DNA of 64,000 bases from Streptococcus infantis. Its GTDB lineage: Bacteria > Bacillota > Bacilli > Lactobacillales > Streptococcaceae. The stretch is from NCBI RefSeq assembly GCF_000960085.1, contig NZ_JYGT01000010.1, positions 186,001-250,000 of the forward strand, in the 5' to 3' direction. This document shows, piece by piece, positions 10,347 through 20,145 of this stretch (position 1 is the first letter of the stretch; each line of letters opens with the position of its first letter). The translations under genes were made by a program, and so were the position numbers. A model generated the notes under the pieces. That model was not told the origin of the DNA. It did no database searches and was given only the letters and a program-made list of their open reading frames with translations.

Positions 10347-10793
10347 ATGCTACGTGATTTGAAAGCGGCAGATGTCGAAACAATTTGTGTCATTAACAAA
10401 GAAGCTTTAGGCTATGATTTTAGCCCTGAGGAAACGGCTAGTCAACTAGCTAAGTTGTCTCAAGACCCCCATCACTTCCTATTAGGTTTTGAAGATTCAA
10501 CCAGCCATGACTTACTTGGTTATGTTCATGCTGAGGTTTATGAATCCCTTTATTCAAAACCAGGTTTTAATATCCTAGCTTTAGCTGTTTTACATCAAAC
10601 ACAAGGTAAAGGAATCGGTAAAACTTTGCTTGAAGGATTAGAACAGGAAGCAGAAAAACGTGGCTATAACTTTATTCGCTTAAATTCTGCAGACCATCGT
10701 CTTGGTGCGCATGCATTTTATGAAAGAGTTGGTTATACCTGCGATAAAATGCAGAAACGATTCATTAAATTAATAAAAGGAGAAGACCTATGA
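10347..10793 (+). CDS. GNAT family N-acetyltransferase
   Basis: A 148-residue acetyltransferase-fold protein. The acetyl-CoA loop reads [16 protein letters not shown], and a C-terminal [18 protein letters not shown] segment is typical of the family. The start at 10347 is chosen because GAGGAGG ends 6 bases ahead of it. The substrate is unknown; position between tsaC and glyA suggests only co-transcription. Confidence 0.88.
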   Translation: MLRDLKAADVETICVINKEALGYDFSPEETASQLAKLSQDPHHFLLGFEDSTSHDLLGYVHAEVYESLYSKPGFNILALAVLHQTQGKGIGKTLLEGLEQEAEKRGYNFIRLNSADHRLGAHAFYERVGYTCDKMQKRFIKLIKGEDL

Positions 10794-12046
10794 TTTTTGA
10801 CAAAGATGATTTTAAAGCCTATGACGTGGATCTTTGGAATGCCATTGCCAAAGAAGAGGAACGCCAACAAAATAATATTGAATTAATTGCTTCAGAGAAC
10901 GTAGTTTCTAAGGCTGTTATGGCTGCTCAAGGGTCTATCTTGACTAATAAATACGCCGAAGGTTATCCAGGTCGTCGTTATTACGGTGGTACAGATGTAG
11001 TAGATGTTATTGAAACTCTAGCTATTGAACGTGCGAAGGAGATTTTTGGAGCAAAGTTTGCTAATGTACAACCCCACTCAGGAAGTCAAGCCAACTGTGC
11101 AGCATACATGGCTTTGATTGAGCCAGGTGATACAGTTATGGGAATGGATTTGGCTGCAGGTGGTCATTTGACTCACGGGGCTCCTGTAAGCTTCTCAGGT
11201 CAAACCTACAACTTTGTTTCATACAGCGTTGATCCTGAAACAGAACTTCTGGACTTTGATGTCATCTTGAAACAAGCCCAAGAAGTAAAACCAAAACTAA
11301 TTGTTGCTGGTGCTTCAGCCTATTCTCACATTATTGATTTTTCTAAATTCCGTGAAATCGCAGATGCAGTCGGTGCTAAGCTCATGGTCGATATGGCTCA
11401 CATTGCTGGTTTGGTTGCTGCTGGTCTTCATCCAAGTCCAGTACCATACGCCCATATCACTACAACAACGACCCACAAAACCCTTCGTGGACCACGTGGT
11501 GGTTTGATTTTGACCAATGACGAAGACCTTGCTAAGAAGATAAATTCTGCCATTTTCCCAGGTATCCAAGGTGGACCATTAGAGCACGTTGTTGCTGCTA
11601 AGGCTGTTGCCTTCAAAGAAGTCTTGGATCCAGCCTTCAAGGAATATGCTGCTAACGTCATCAAGAACAGTAAGGCTATGGCTGAAGTATTCTTGAAAGA
11701 CCCTGATTTCCGTATTATCTCTGGTGGCACTGAAAACCACCTCTTCCTAGTGGATGTAACTAAGGTTGTAGAAAGTGGAAAAGTAGCTCAAAACTTGCTG
11801 GATGAAGTTAATATTACCCTAAATAAGAACTCTATCCCTTATGAAACCTTGTCACCATTTAAGACTAGTGGTATTCGTATCGGAGCGGCAGCAATTACTG
11901 CTCGTGGATTTGGTGAAAAAGAAAGCCGTCAAGTTGCTGAACTTATTATTAAAGCACTTAAGAATGCAGAAAACGAAGCTGTCTTAGAAGAAGTGAGAAG
12001 TGCAGTCAAATCCTTGACAGATGCCTTCCCATTATACGAGGACTAA
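10790..12046 (+). CDS. glyA: Serine hydroxymethyltransferase
   Basis: PLP enzyme converting serine and tetrahydrofolate to glycine and 5,10-methylene-tetrahydrofolate, the main one-carbon source. It has 418 residues; the PLP-binding lysine is K230 in the [12 protein letters not shown] segment, and IASENVVS and [13 protein letters not shown] are present. It overlaps the preceding GNAT gene by ATGA. Confidence 0.98.
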   Translation: MIFDKDDFKAYDVDLWNAIAKEEERQQNNIELIASENVVSKAVMAAQGSILTNKYAEGYPGRRYYGGTDVVDVIETLAIERAKEIFGAKFANVQPHSGSQANCAAYMALIEPGDTVMGMDLAAGGHLTHGAPVSFSGQTYNFVSYSVDPETELLDFDVILKQAQEVKPKLIVAGASAYSHIIDFSKFREIADAVGAKLMVDMAHIAGLVAAGLHPSPVPYAHITTTTTHKTLRGPRGGLILTNDEDLAKKINSAIFPGIQGGPLEHVVAAKAVAFKEVLDPAFKEYAANVIKNSKAMAEVFLKDPDFRIISGGTENHLFLVDVTKVVESGKVAQNLLDEVNITLNKNSIPYETLSPFKTSGIRIGAAAITARGFGEKESRQVAELIIKALKNAENEAVLEEVRSAVKSLTDAFPLYED

Positions 12047-12052
12047 TATTTT

Positions 12053-13027
12053 ATGGATATTTATATCAAGAAAGCCATCATCCATCAGTTCAGCCTTGAT
12101 GACACAGAGTTGTTCCTAGCGGATAAGTTTCTCAATATCACTCCAAAAATAGAGGAATACTTGCGTAAAAAAGTGGAGCGTGTGTATTCGGACGATGCCA
12201 AAACTGGGATTTTTGAAGAAGATAATCCATTTTTTAACAACATTACAGAAGATTTAATGGAAACATCTGTGACGATTGCCAATCTATGGAAAGAAGAATT
12301 CTCTGTATCTGAAAATCAAAAGACAAACGATTTGGTCTTTGTACAGTTTTCAAAAGAAGGAGTGGAACATTTTGCCTTCCTGCGAATTGCATTGCGTGAG
12401 ACCTTGACACACTTAGGTGGCGAGGTTGATAATCCAATTAAGTTGACGCAGAATAACCTTCCGGGGTTTGGAACTGGAGCTGATGAAGCCCTAGTAGTTA
12501 ACCTTCAAAACCGCAAGTATCACTTGATTGAAAAACGCATCAAGTATAATGGAACCTTTTTAAACTACTTTTCTGAGAATCTTATTCAAGCACAACCAAA
12601 GATTTCACCTAAGAAGTCAATCAAGGAACTGGAAAAAACGGCTCAAAAAATTGCCGAAACCTTTAATGCGGATGATTTTCAATTTCAATCCAAGGTTAAA
12701 TCAGCAATCTTCAATAATATCGAAGAAAACAATGAACTTTCTCCAGAAAAATTAGCTAATGATCTCTTTGACAACAATCTTACTGCCCGTCTAAGCTTTA
12801 TTGACAGAGTCAAAGAAGCAGTACCTGAGCCAGTTCAGTTTGATGAGATTGATGCTAGTCGTCAGTTAAAGAGATTTGAAAATCAGAAACTTTCCTTGTC
12901 AAACGGGATTGAACTTATTGTTCCAAACAGTGTCTATCAAGACGCAGAATCTGTTGAGTTCATCCAAAATGATAATGGAACTTATTCTATCTTAATCAAA
13001 AACATCGAGGATATTCAAAATAAATAA
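12053..13027 (+). CDS. Nucleoid-associated protein (NA37/YejK family)
   Basis: A 324-residue protein matching the NdpA/YejK family in its N-terminal IKKAIIHQF, the central [12 protein letters not shown] region and overall length. Family members associate with the nucleoid but lack a clear biochemical role. It lies 6 bases after glyA and shares one base with the next gene, so it is probably in the same operon. Confidence 0.8.
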   Translation: MDIYIKKAIIHQFSLDDTELFLADKFLNITPKIEEYLRKKVERVYSDDAKTGIFEEDNPFFNNITEDLMETSVTIANLWKEEFSVSENQKTNDLVFVQFSKEGVEHFAFLRIALRETLTHLGGEVDNPIKLTQNNLPGFGTGADEALVVNLQNRKYHLIEKRIKYNGTFLNYFSENLIQAQPKISPKKSIKELEKTAQKIAETFNADDFQFQSKVKSAIFNNIEENNELSPEKLANDLFDNNLTARLSFIDRVKEAVPEPVQFDEIDASRQLKRFENQKLSLSNGIELIVPNSVYQDAESVEFIQNDNGTYSILIKNIEDIQNK

Positions 13028-13629
13028 TGTTTAAACTTATACGAAGAGTGCTGGTGCTAGCAGTCTTCCTTTTCGCTGGCTATAAAGCCTATCTCATTCG
13101 TCAGGATGTCAAACAAGTTATGACCTACCAACCTATGGTACGTGAAATATTGAATGAAAGAGATACCCCAGCAAACGAAGAGCTTGTGCTCGCCATGATC
13201 TATACAGAAACCAAGGGTAAAGAAGGAGATGTGATGCAGTCAAGTGAATCTGCTAGTGGCTCTACCGATACCATAAACGATAACGCAAGTAGTATTCGTC
13301 AAGGAGTTCAAACCTTGACAGAAAATCTATATCTAGCTCAAGAAAAAGGAGTGGATGTTTGGACAGCCATTCAAGCTTATAACTTTGGACCTGCTTATAT
13401 CGATTTTATCGCCCAGAATGGGAAAAAGAATACTCTTGTCCTAGCTAAGCAATACTCCAGAGATACAGTTGCGCCTATATTAGGAAATACAACAGGGAAA
13501 ACCTATCGCTACATCAATCCCATTTCTATTTTTCAAGGTGGAGAACTTTATGTGGATGGGGGAAACTATTATTACTCTAGACAGGTTCAGCTGAATCTCT
13601 ATATTATGAAAATTTTTAATCTATTTTAA
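13027..13629 (+). CDS. pmp23: Membrane-anchored lysozyme-like cell wall hydrolase (Pmp23-like)
   Basis: A 200-residue protein with an N-terminal hydrophobic anchor (about residues 5-22, [17 protein letters not shown]) and an extracellular lysozyme-like domain. The domain has the [15 protein letters not shown] and [13 protein letters not shown] segments of the CwlT/Pmp23 group. Pmp23 of S. pneumoniae is a muralytic protein needed for normal septum placement. It overlaps the upstream gene by one base, which places a wall enzyme at the end of a housekeeping operon. Confidence 0.82.
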   Translation: MFKLIRRVLVLAVFLFAGYKAYLIRQDVKQVMTYQPMVREILNERDTPANEELVLAMIYTETKGKEGDVMQSSESASGSTDTINDNASSIRQGVQTLTENLYLAQEKGVDVWTAIQAYNFGPAYIDFIAQNGKKNTLVLAKQYSRDTVAPILGNTTGKTYRYINPISIFQGGELYVDGGNYYYSRQVQLNLYIMKIFNLF

Positions 13630-13656
13630 GCATCTAGAATTTCTAGGTGCTTTTAT
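13630..13656 (+). terminator. Terminator after pmp23
   Basis: GCAtCTAGA pairs with TCTAGgTGC around a short loop, followed by TTTTATA. It ends the tdk-to-pmp23 operon. Confidence 0.75.
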
Positions 13657-13710
13657 AAGTTTTCTTTAAGGATACTTTAATATGCTAGAGTAGAAAAGGA
13701 GGAACGTCTC

Positions 13711-14685
13711 ATGCGAAAGAAATTCTTTCTGACTAGCGCTGCAGTACTTTTAGCAGTTGCAACATTGCAAAACGTTCATGCAGCAACTGATGTTCAAAAA
13801 GTCATTGATGAAACTTATGTTCAACCTGAGTACGTCTTGGGTTCTTCATTAACGGAAGATCAAAAAAATCAAACACTTAAAAAACTTGGCTATGATGCCT
13901 CAAAAGATACTAAAGATTTGAAGACTATGACACCAGAGGTCTACTCAAAAATTATGAATGTCGCAAACGATTCAAGTCTTCAACTTTATTCATCAGCAAA
14001 AATTCAAAAATTAGGAGAAAAATCTCCCCTTGAGGTCAAGATTGAAACACCTGAAAATATCACTAAAGTGACGCAAGATATGTACCGTAATGCGGCTGTT
14101 ACCTTGGGTGTGGAGCACGCGCGTATCACCGTTGCGGCCCCAATTCCAGTTACTGGTGAAAGTGCCCTAGCAGGCATTTACTATTCCCTTGAGTCAAATG
14201 GTGTAAAATTACCTCAGGAAAATAAAGACTTGGCTCAGGAAGAGCTCAAGGCCTTGTCAGATATTAACGATGAAAACAAGGACAAATCAGGCTTTGATGC
14301 CAATAAACTGAACGTAGCCCTTGCTGATATCAAGGCTGCAGTCGCTAAGGCTAAAGAGTCTAAGGGTGAACTTACAGAAGATGATGTTCGTAAGATTGTT
14401 GAAGATACTTTGAAGAACTACAAACTGGATCAAGTTGTTACAGGCAACCAAGTCAATGTCATCATCAACTTTGCCTTTAATCTTTCTAAGAGCGATATTC
14501 TCAATAACGAAGATTTCACAAAGACCCTAAAAGATTTGAAACAAAGCATTGTTGCGCAAGCAGGTGATAGTTTCAGCAATATCGACTTAAACTTTGATGC
14601 TAATAAAGCTATTCAAGATGGTGGAAACATCCTTAGCTCAATTTGGCAAGCTATCCTTGATTTCTTCAAGAGTTTTGGTGCTTAG
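13711..14685 (+). CDS. Secreted DUF1002 family protein
   Basis: A 324-residue exported protein of unknown function. Residues 1-24 form a signal peptide (KK, hydrophobic core, cleavage after VHA). The mature part carries the DUF1002 signatures KLGYD, AAPIPVTGESALAGIY and NFAFNLS. AAAGGAGG lies 7 bases before the ATG, and a TATGCT is present about 25 bp upstream. It stands alone between terminators and the rlmCD promoter. Confidence 0.85.
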   Translation: MRKKFFLTSAAVLLAVATLQNVHAATDVQKVIDETYVQPEYVLGSSLTEDQKNQTLKKLGYDASKDTKDLKTMTPEVYSKIMNVANDSSLQLYSSAKIQKLGEKSPLEVKIETPENITKVTQDMYRNAAVTLGVEHARITVAAPIPVTGESALAGIYYSLESNGVKLPQENKDLAQEELKALSDINDENKDKSGFDANKLNVALADIKAAVAKAKESKGELTEDDVRKIVEDTLKNYKLDQVVTGNQVNVIINFAFNLSKSDILNNEDFTKTLKDLKQSIVAQAGDSFSNIDLNFDANKAIQDGGNILSSIWQAILDFFKSFGA

Positions 14686-14694
14686 GTCAATTCA

Positions 14695-14703
14695 TGGTAT
14701 AAT
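14695..14703 (+). promoter_or_regulatory. Extended -10 promoter of rlmCD
   Basis: TGGTATAAT is a perfect extended -10, 10 bp after the DUF1002 stop and 57 bp before the rlmCD start. The leader contains a small GCCG/CGGC hairpin around a T7 run. Confidence 0.65.
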
Positions 14704-14747
14704 AGATGGTAACAGGATTGTTGCCGTCTTTTTTTGTCGGCTTATAG

Positions 14748-16115
<1,368 letters not shown>

Positions 16116-16142
16116 AAACCTTGTAACGAAAGGGGTTAAGAA

Positions 16143-16167
16143 AAGCCTTGTAGGTAAGGCTTTTTCT
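16143..16167 (+). terminator. Terminator after rlmCD
   Basis: AGCCTT pairs with AAGGCT around a GTAGGT loop, followed by TTTTTCTT, 28 bp after the stop codon. Confidence 0.8.
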
Positions 16168-16214
16168 TATGTGCGGGGGAAGTATCAGAGTGAGAATACA
16201 AGTTGAGTATCTTG

Positions 16215-16345
16215 ATGTGATAGCCTGATAGGCTGTCAATCTATTTCCATAAACCCTAGGGGGTACGGAGTTGTTACCATAGACTAGGCGTTAACGGGAA
16301 TAAACGTATCCCCTATTAATGAAACTCAAACAAGGTTTGATCCAG
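16215..16345 (+). ncRNA. Candidate structured RNA or repeat-rich non-coding block
   Basis: No plausible gene lies in 16116-16442. This stretch is less AT-rich than its surroundings and holds four consecutive short hairpins: AGCCT/AGGCT (16222-16234), GGTA/TACC (16262-16278), GGGA/TCCC (16296-16312) and TCAAAC/GTTTGA (16326-16340). It could be a structured RNA, part of the attachment region, or a decayed element. No known RNA family was recognised. Confidence 0.3.
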
Positions 16346-16404
16346 GGAGATAAGTAGAAGTTAGATGGTTCGGATATACTTAGAGTTTAAATGTAGCGTT
16401 TTCG

Positions 16405-16413
16405 TGATATAAT
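16405..16413 (+). promoter_or_regulatory. Extended -10 promoter of the DUF262 operon
   Basis: TGATATAAT is preceded by TTTTCG, 30 bp before the start codon. Almost the same string, TTTTTTGTGATATAAT, lies ahead of the methyltransferase gene at 20073-20088. Confidence 0.6.
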
Positions 16414-16442
16414 ATCATAAGAAAAATTATTGGAGAATCTGA

Positions 16443-18212
16443 ATGAGAAACGATATTCAACCGGCTTTACAAACAATAAAATCTTATTTTGGAAAATCAG
16501 AATTTTATATTCCAACCTATCAGAGACCCTATGCTTGGCAAGTACCACAATGTGAACAACTCATTGAAGATATTAATCTTCATATGGAAAATTTCGATGA
16601 TAGTTCCCAAGACAATTATTTCTTTGGAGCTGTTCTCATTGCTCAAGAATCTGGAGAAGAGCATGAAGTAACCTTGATTGATGGCCAGCAAAGAACAACG
16701 ACATTTATGTTACTTCTTAAGGCAATCTTATTGAAGATTGATAAGGAGGTTGAACTTCAACCAACTCTAGATACTGATGCACGCAGATTAGTGAAACGTC
16801 TTAATGGTCTTAAAGAGCAGATTGTCACAATGCTTTTCAATGTTTCAGATGACGAAAAAGATGATTTCGTTGATGGACTGTATTATCCTAGCGATGATAG
16901 AATAAAGTATCTAAATCATTCGATTTCAGAAAAATATGCTAGTGAGATGACTACTATCTTGCTAGGTAAAGATTTTGTATCTATTAAAGATAGAGTTCAC
17001 CAAATCTATCGTCGCCAGAAAGACAACCGATATACTAACTTCTATAAAAACTTTAGATATTTTTACAATATGTGTAACGAATTGAATGTTTTTACTCTTA
17101 TCAATTTTGCTAACCACTTTATTGATAATTGCCAAGTGATTACTATTACAAGTTATAATACTGATCAGGCTATAAATATTTTCAATTCTTTAAATGGGAC
17201 TGGTGTTCCATTGACCCCAATTGAAGTAATCGTATCTAAGACCACCGCAAACGCATCAGATAGGAAAAATTTCGAAAAAAATTGGCAAGAGATTGTACAA
17301 CGTACAGATTCATCTAGATTAGACTTAAATGCGTTAATTACTCACTATATTTTCGTAAAACTTTCAGAACAAAACGGTGCTGATCGAAGAAATCCTGGTA
17401 TAAGAGCCTTTTTCTCAAAAAATAAGCATCTATTAAATGAAGATATTCTGTTTACTTCTGAACTAAATACAATAATAAACAATTTTGAACGAGTATCTGA
17501 TACTATCAATGGTCAATTGATAAACAAATTAAACGGTAATTTACGACCTTTTGTTAGTAGTTATTTATTTTTCAGACAAGACAATACATATCTGGAATAC
17601 TTACTAAGACTTGGAGTTTTGATTGAATTATCTGAACTCTCATATAGCCATAAACTTTTTAAAGGCTTCCTAGAAGAAATTAATCTGATGTACAGTCAAG
17701 TCGATTCAATTTCAATCGACGAACTTATTTCAAAAATAAAGAACCATATTCATACTAATTTTGTTTATGAAGATGTTAAACAAACTTTGACTGAAAGTGG
17801 TGTTTCAAATTCTATTCTTTATGTAAATGAATTCCTATTTTCATTGGAAAAAGGTATGGACTTTAATTTAGATGGAAATATTGATGTTGAACACATTATG
17901 CCGCAAAGTGGTTTGAATAGAGAAAATATTATGTCAGATGCTGGACTAGAAAGCCAGGAAGAATTTAGAGATTATGCTGAGAAACTTGGTAATAAAATTC
18001 TCCTTGAATCCGAAATTAATCGTGGAATTGGAGATGCTTGGTTTAGAACAAAAAGAGAGAATACAATCACAAGTGGTCATGGATATATAGGTAGTAAGTT
18101 CCCAATAGCTAAATCTCTTGTTAATTATGTAAATGACACTTGGACTAAAACTGACATTGAAGTGGCAACAGAAAAAGCTGCTAAACGAATTGCTGACTTT
18201 ATTTTTGAATAA
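16443..18212 (+). CDS. DUF262/DUF1524 protein, GmrSD-like type IV endonuclease
   Basis: The 589-residue protein fuses the two halves of the GmrSD family. The N-terminal DUF262 has IPTYQRPYAW (about 23-32) and IDGQQR (79-84), the ParB-like nucleotide-binding motif. The C-terminal DUF1524 has the His-x-x-Pro nuclease motif in DVEHIMPQ (about residue 484). Characterised members cut DNA carrying modified cytosines and act as anti-phage enzymes. Which modification this one senses cannot be told. A TTGGAG ribosome site precedes the ATG. The gene 35 bp downstream is probably co-transcribed. It is the first gene inside the element, the usual cargo position. Confidence 0.85.
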   Translation: MRNDIQPALQTIKSYFGKSEFYIPTYQRPYAWQVPQCEQLIEDINLHMENFDDSSQDNYFFGAVLIAQESGEEHEVTLIDGQQRTTTFMLLLKAILLKIDKEVELQPTLDTDARRLVKRLNGLKEQIVTMLFNVSDDEKDDFVDGLYYPSDDRIKYLNHSISEKYASEMTTILLGKDFVSIKDRVHQIYRRQKDNRYTNFYKNFRYFYNMCNELNVFTLINFANHFIDNCQVITITSYNTDQAINIFNSLNGTGVPLTPIEVIVSKTTANASDRKNFEKNWQEIVQRTDSSRLDLNALITHYIFVKLSEQNGADRRNPGIRAFFSKNKHLLNEDILFTSELNTIINNFERVSDTINGQLINKLNGNLRPFVSSYLFFRQDNTYLEYLLRLGVLIELSELSYSHKLFKGFLEEINLMYSQVDSISIDELISKIKNHIHTNFVYEDVKQTLTESGVSNSILYVNEFLFSLEKGMDFNLDGNIDVEHIMPQSGLNRENIMSDAGLESQEEFRDYAEKLGNKILLESEINRGIGDAWFRTKRENTITSGHGYIGSKFPIAKSLVNYVNDTWTKTDIEVATEKAAKRIADFIFE

Positions 18213-18247
18213 ACTAGAACGATAGGATTAAGAGGTAAGTTATAATT

Positions 18248-18826
18248 ATGTCATTAAATCAAGTTACTATAGAAATTCCATTAAATATTCAGAAAGGATT
18301 AGACTCTGGAATTTATAAACGTTATGGTTCAATAATCAGAAATTCATCCGGCCATATAGTAAAGCATCTAAAAGAAGTAAAGGCAGGAGAACCAGCTCAA
18401 CAGATCGTTAAAGGCCTTGCAAAAAATAAATATGTGCTAGTAACAGCTATTGGTGCAACTGTTCTAGCTGTTGGTGGTGTTGGTTATTATGCTTTTATTT
18501 CAAATAGATATAAGAAGATTGTAAAGAAACTTATAGAAAAGCTAGTTCATTTCATTCAATTAGCACAAAAAGGAGAAGTAAGTGAAGAAGAGGTTGATAA
18601 TTTCTTAAAATTTTTACAGGATAATCAAAAAGAACTACTTTCTTTGAAACTAAACTCTGAAATAGATGAGTTGTTTGATCTTGTATATGATTATACAATT
18701 CTATTTGCTCAAGCAAATGGATTTGAGACTGATACTATTTCAGAAGTGGCAGAAAATAATAAAGTTATTAACTTGATGGATTATCTAAATCTTCAAAAAA
18801 CAATATATCGTTCTGATGCTGTTTAA
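18248..18826 (+). CDS. Unknown protein with one membrane segment, partner of DUF262 gene
   Basis: A 192-residue protein not recognised as any family. One strong hydrophobic segment (about residues 61-79, VLVTAIGATVLAVGGVGYYAF) splits a short N-terminal part from a helical, lysine/glutamate-rich C-terminal part. There is no signal peptide. It follows the DUF262 gene after 35 bp, with AGAGG upstream, and is followed by a strong terminator, so the two form a two-gene unit. A role as membrane-tethered regulator or effector of the endonuclease is inference from position only. Confidence 0.7.
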   Translation: MSLNQVTIEIPLNIQKGLDSGIYKRYGSIIRNSSGHIVKHLKEVKAGEPAQQIVKGLAKNKYVLVTAIGATVLAVGGVGYYAFISNRYKKIVKKLIEKLVHFIQLAQKGEVSEEEVDNFLKFLQDNQKELLSLKLNSEIDELFDLVYDYTILFAQANGFETDTISEVAENNKVINLMDYLNLQKTIYRSDAV

Positions 18827-18856
18827 GAAGGCGAGAATTTAATTTCTGGATATAAA

Positions 18857-18886
18857 AAAGGAGCAAATCATTTTTTTGCTCCTTGA
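18857..18886. terminator. Terminator shared by the DUF262 operon and the facing 102-residue gene
   Basis: AAGGAGCAAA pairs with TTTGCTCCTT around a short loop, with A-run and T-run on opposite sides. It overlaps the end of the minus-strand gene. Confidence 0.75.
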
Positions 18887-19176
18887 TTTATATTTGTAAC
18901 AGTTTTCTGATAGGAGTACTTCCTAGTCAACTTACTTTCTTTCATAGTTTCAATATTAAAAATGAAGTAGTGATCACGATTATCTTTGGCATTTTCTTTA
19001 TTTAATTTGAAGTAGTTCTTCATAGATTTAGCCATGGTAAGCATGATGTCATCTGTTAAGAAAGTCAAAGGTGTGTCTAATGCAGAATATTTATAGAAGT
19101 CTGTCTCAAACTTACGATAGCTATTGCTGAAATAATCCATTTGCAATTCATTTTTATGAAATTCAAGCTGACTCAT
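18868..19176 (-). CDS. Hypothetical phage protein (102 aa)
   Basis: Not recognised. It is a charged, aromatic-rich soluble protein with no membrane segment. It lies downstream of the repressor on the same strand, with GGAGGGAAA 4 bases before the ATG, and overlaps the small 48-residue reading frame by 14 bases. Together with the repressor it looks like a lysogeny operon. Confidence 0.6.
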   Translation of the reverse strand: MSQLEFHKNELQMDYFSNSYRKFETDFYKYSALDTPLTFLTDDIMLTMAKSMKNYFKLNKENAKDNRDHYFIFNIETMKESKLTRKYSYQKTVTNINQGAKK

Positions 19177-19309
19177 GATTTCCCTCCGATTCTAACTGGA
19201 TATTGGTGATGTCTGAAATTGGAATGTTCCCGTAATTACTTGGTGTTTTAAGCAGTACTTGCTTATTTGAAATATTTGCTATAATGCCTATATATGTTTT
19301 AACTTCCAA
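19163..19309 (-). CDS. Small protein (48 aa), TTG start, coupled to the repressor
   Basis: A frame starting LEVKTYIGIIANISNK and ending QLESEGNHESA fills the gap between the repressor and the 102-residue gene. Its TTG overlaps the last codons of the repressor, and its stop lies inside the next gene, so the three frames are linked end to end. The beta-strand-like pattern (VLLKTPSNYG, ISDITNIQLE) resembles short phage proteins that follow repressors, but no family was recognised. It would be missed with a longer length cutoff. Confidence 0.5.
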   Translation of the reverse strand: MEVKTYIGIIANISNKQVLLKTPSNYGNIPISDITNIQLESEGNHESA

Positions 19310-19988
19310 TTACAGGCATAAAGTGACCTACGACTTTGCCAACAATGCGTGGTTCATCTTCATAAGGAATAAACTTATCTGGATACTTATCATTTAAGGA
19401 TACCATTCTAAAACCCTCTTTTTCACGATAAAGTTTCTTGATAAAGACTGAATCATTCCACGATAGAGCATATACTGCACCATCATAGTCGAATCCACTG
19501 GAACGAATAAGAGCTACTTCACCATCTTGATAGATTGGTTCCATAGACTTACCACTAATCCAAGTAGCGATATCATATCCAAGCTGTTCTTCATCTGAGA
19601 AGACGGTTTCAGTTTCATATTCATCAAATAAAAATTCTCCAAGACCGGCAGAAAGTTGGATATCTGATAGTACCTGCACTGAGAAGAGTGGAGTGACTTT
19701 TGAGGATTGTTGTGAAAGTAGTAATTCATCAACATATTCCTCAGCTTTTGCTTGATTATCAGGAGACAACTGAAGATAGTTATTGACAATATTGTACTCA
19801 GACTCGAAGTAGGTTACATCAACATCTAAGATTTTAGCAAGTGCTGCTAGATTTTTTTGATTGGGCTTGGCACGTCCAGATTCCCAACTACTGTAGGAAG
19901 ATTTATTTATGCTAAGCATTTCTGCAATTTCTACCTGCGATAAATCTTTCTCAAGTCTTCTTTTCTTTAGACTTATTTCTGAAAACAT
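19299..19988 (-). CDS. CI-like repressor: HTH (XRE) plus S24 LexA-type peptidase
   Basis: A 229-residue transcriptional repressor. Residues 5-60 form an XRE helix-turn-helix (QVEIAEMLSINKSSYSSWESGR). The C-terminal S24 domain has an Ala-Gly cleavage pair at 114-115 (LSAGLGE), the serine in GKSMEP (S148) and the lysine in FIKKLY (184/185), so RecA-stimulated self-cleavage on DNA damage is expected. It is divergent from the methyltransferase gene, with its own promoter and a palindrome over the likely start site. Its position in the cargo region leaves open whether it controls the phage, the restriction-modification genes, or both. Confidence 0.9.
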   Translation of the reverse strand: MFSEISLKKRRLEKDLSQVEIAEMLSINKSSYSSWESGRAKPNQKNLAALAKILDVDVTYFESEYNIVNNYLQLSPDNQAKAEEYVDELLLSQQSSKVTPLFSVQVLSDIQLSAGLGEFLFDEYETETVFSDEEQLGYDIATWISGKSMEPIYQDGEVALIRSSGFDYDGAVYALSWNDSVFIKKLYREKEGFRMVSLNDKYPDKFIPYEDEPRIVGKVVGHFMPVIGS

Positions 19989-20007
19989 GGTATACTACTC
20001 CTTGTAA

Positions 20008-20057
20008 GTTGTTTAATAGAACAACAAAATTTTATCAAATTTTTGAAAGATTTACAA
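20008..20057 (-). promoter_or_regulatory. Repressor promoter with overlapping operator
   Basis: On the minus strand TTGTAA (20057-20052) and TAAAAT (20034-20029) are spaced exactly 17 bp. The perfect inverted repeat GTTGTT-N6-AACAAC (20008-20025) covers the expected transcription start. This arrangement is typical of autoregulation. Confidence 0.65.
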
Positions 20058-20093
20058 GATTTAGCTAATGACTTTTTTGTGATATAATTTAAT

Positions 20094-20123
20094 TTGACAA
20101 TTTTTTTATGACTAATGTATTAA
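20094..20123 (+). promoter_or_regulatory. Promoter of the methyltransferase gene
   Basis: TTGACA and TATTAA are spaced by 18 bp, just before the AGGGAGG ribosome site at 20134-20140. An alternative extended -10 (TGATATAAT, 20080-20088) lies slightly upstream and may give a second start. Confidence 0.5.
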
Positions 20124-20145
20124 ACAAAAAGATAGGGAGGCTATA

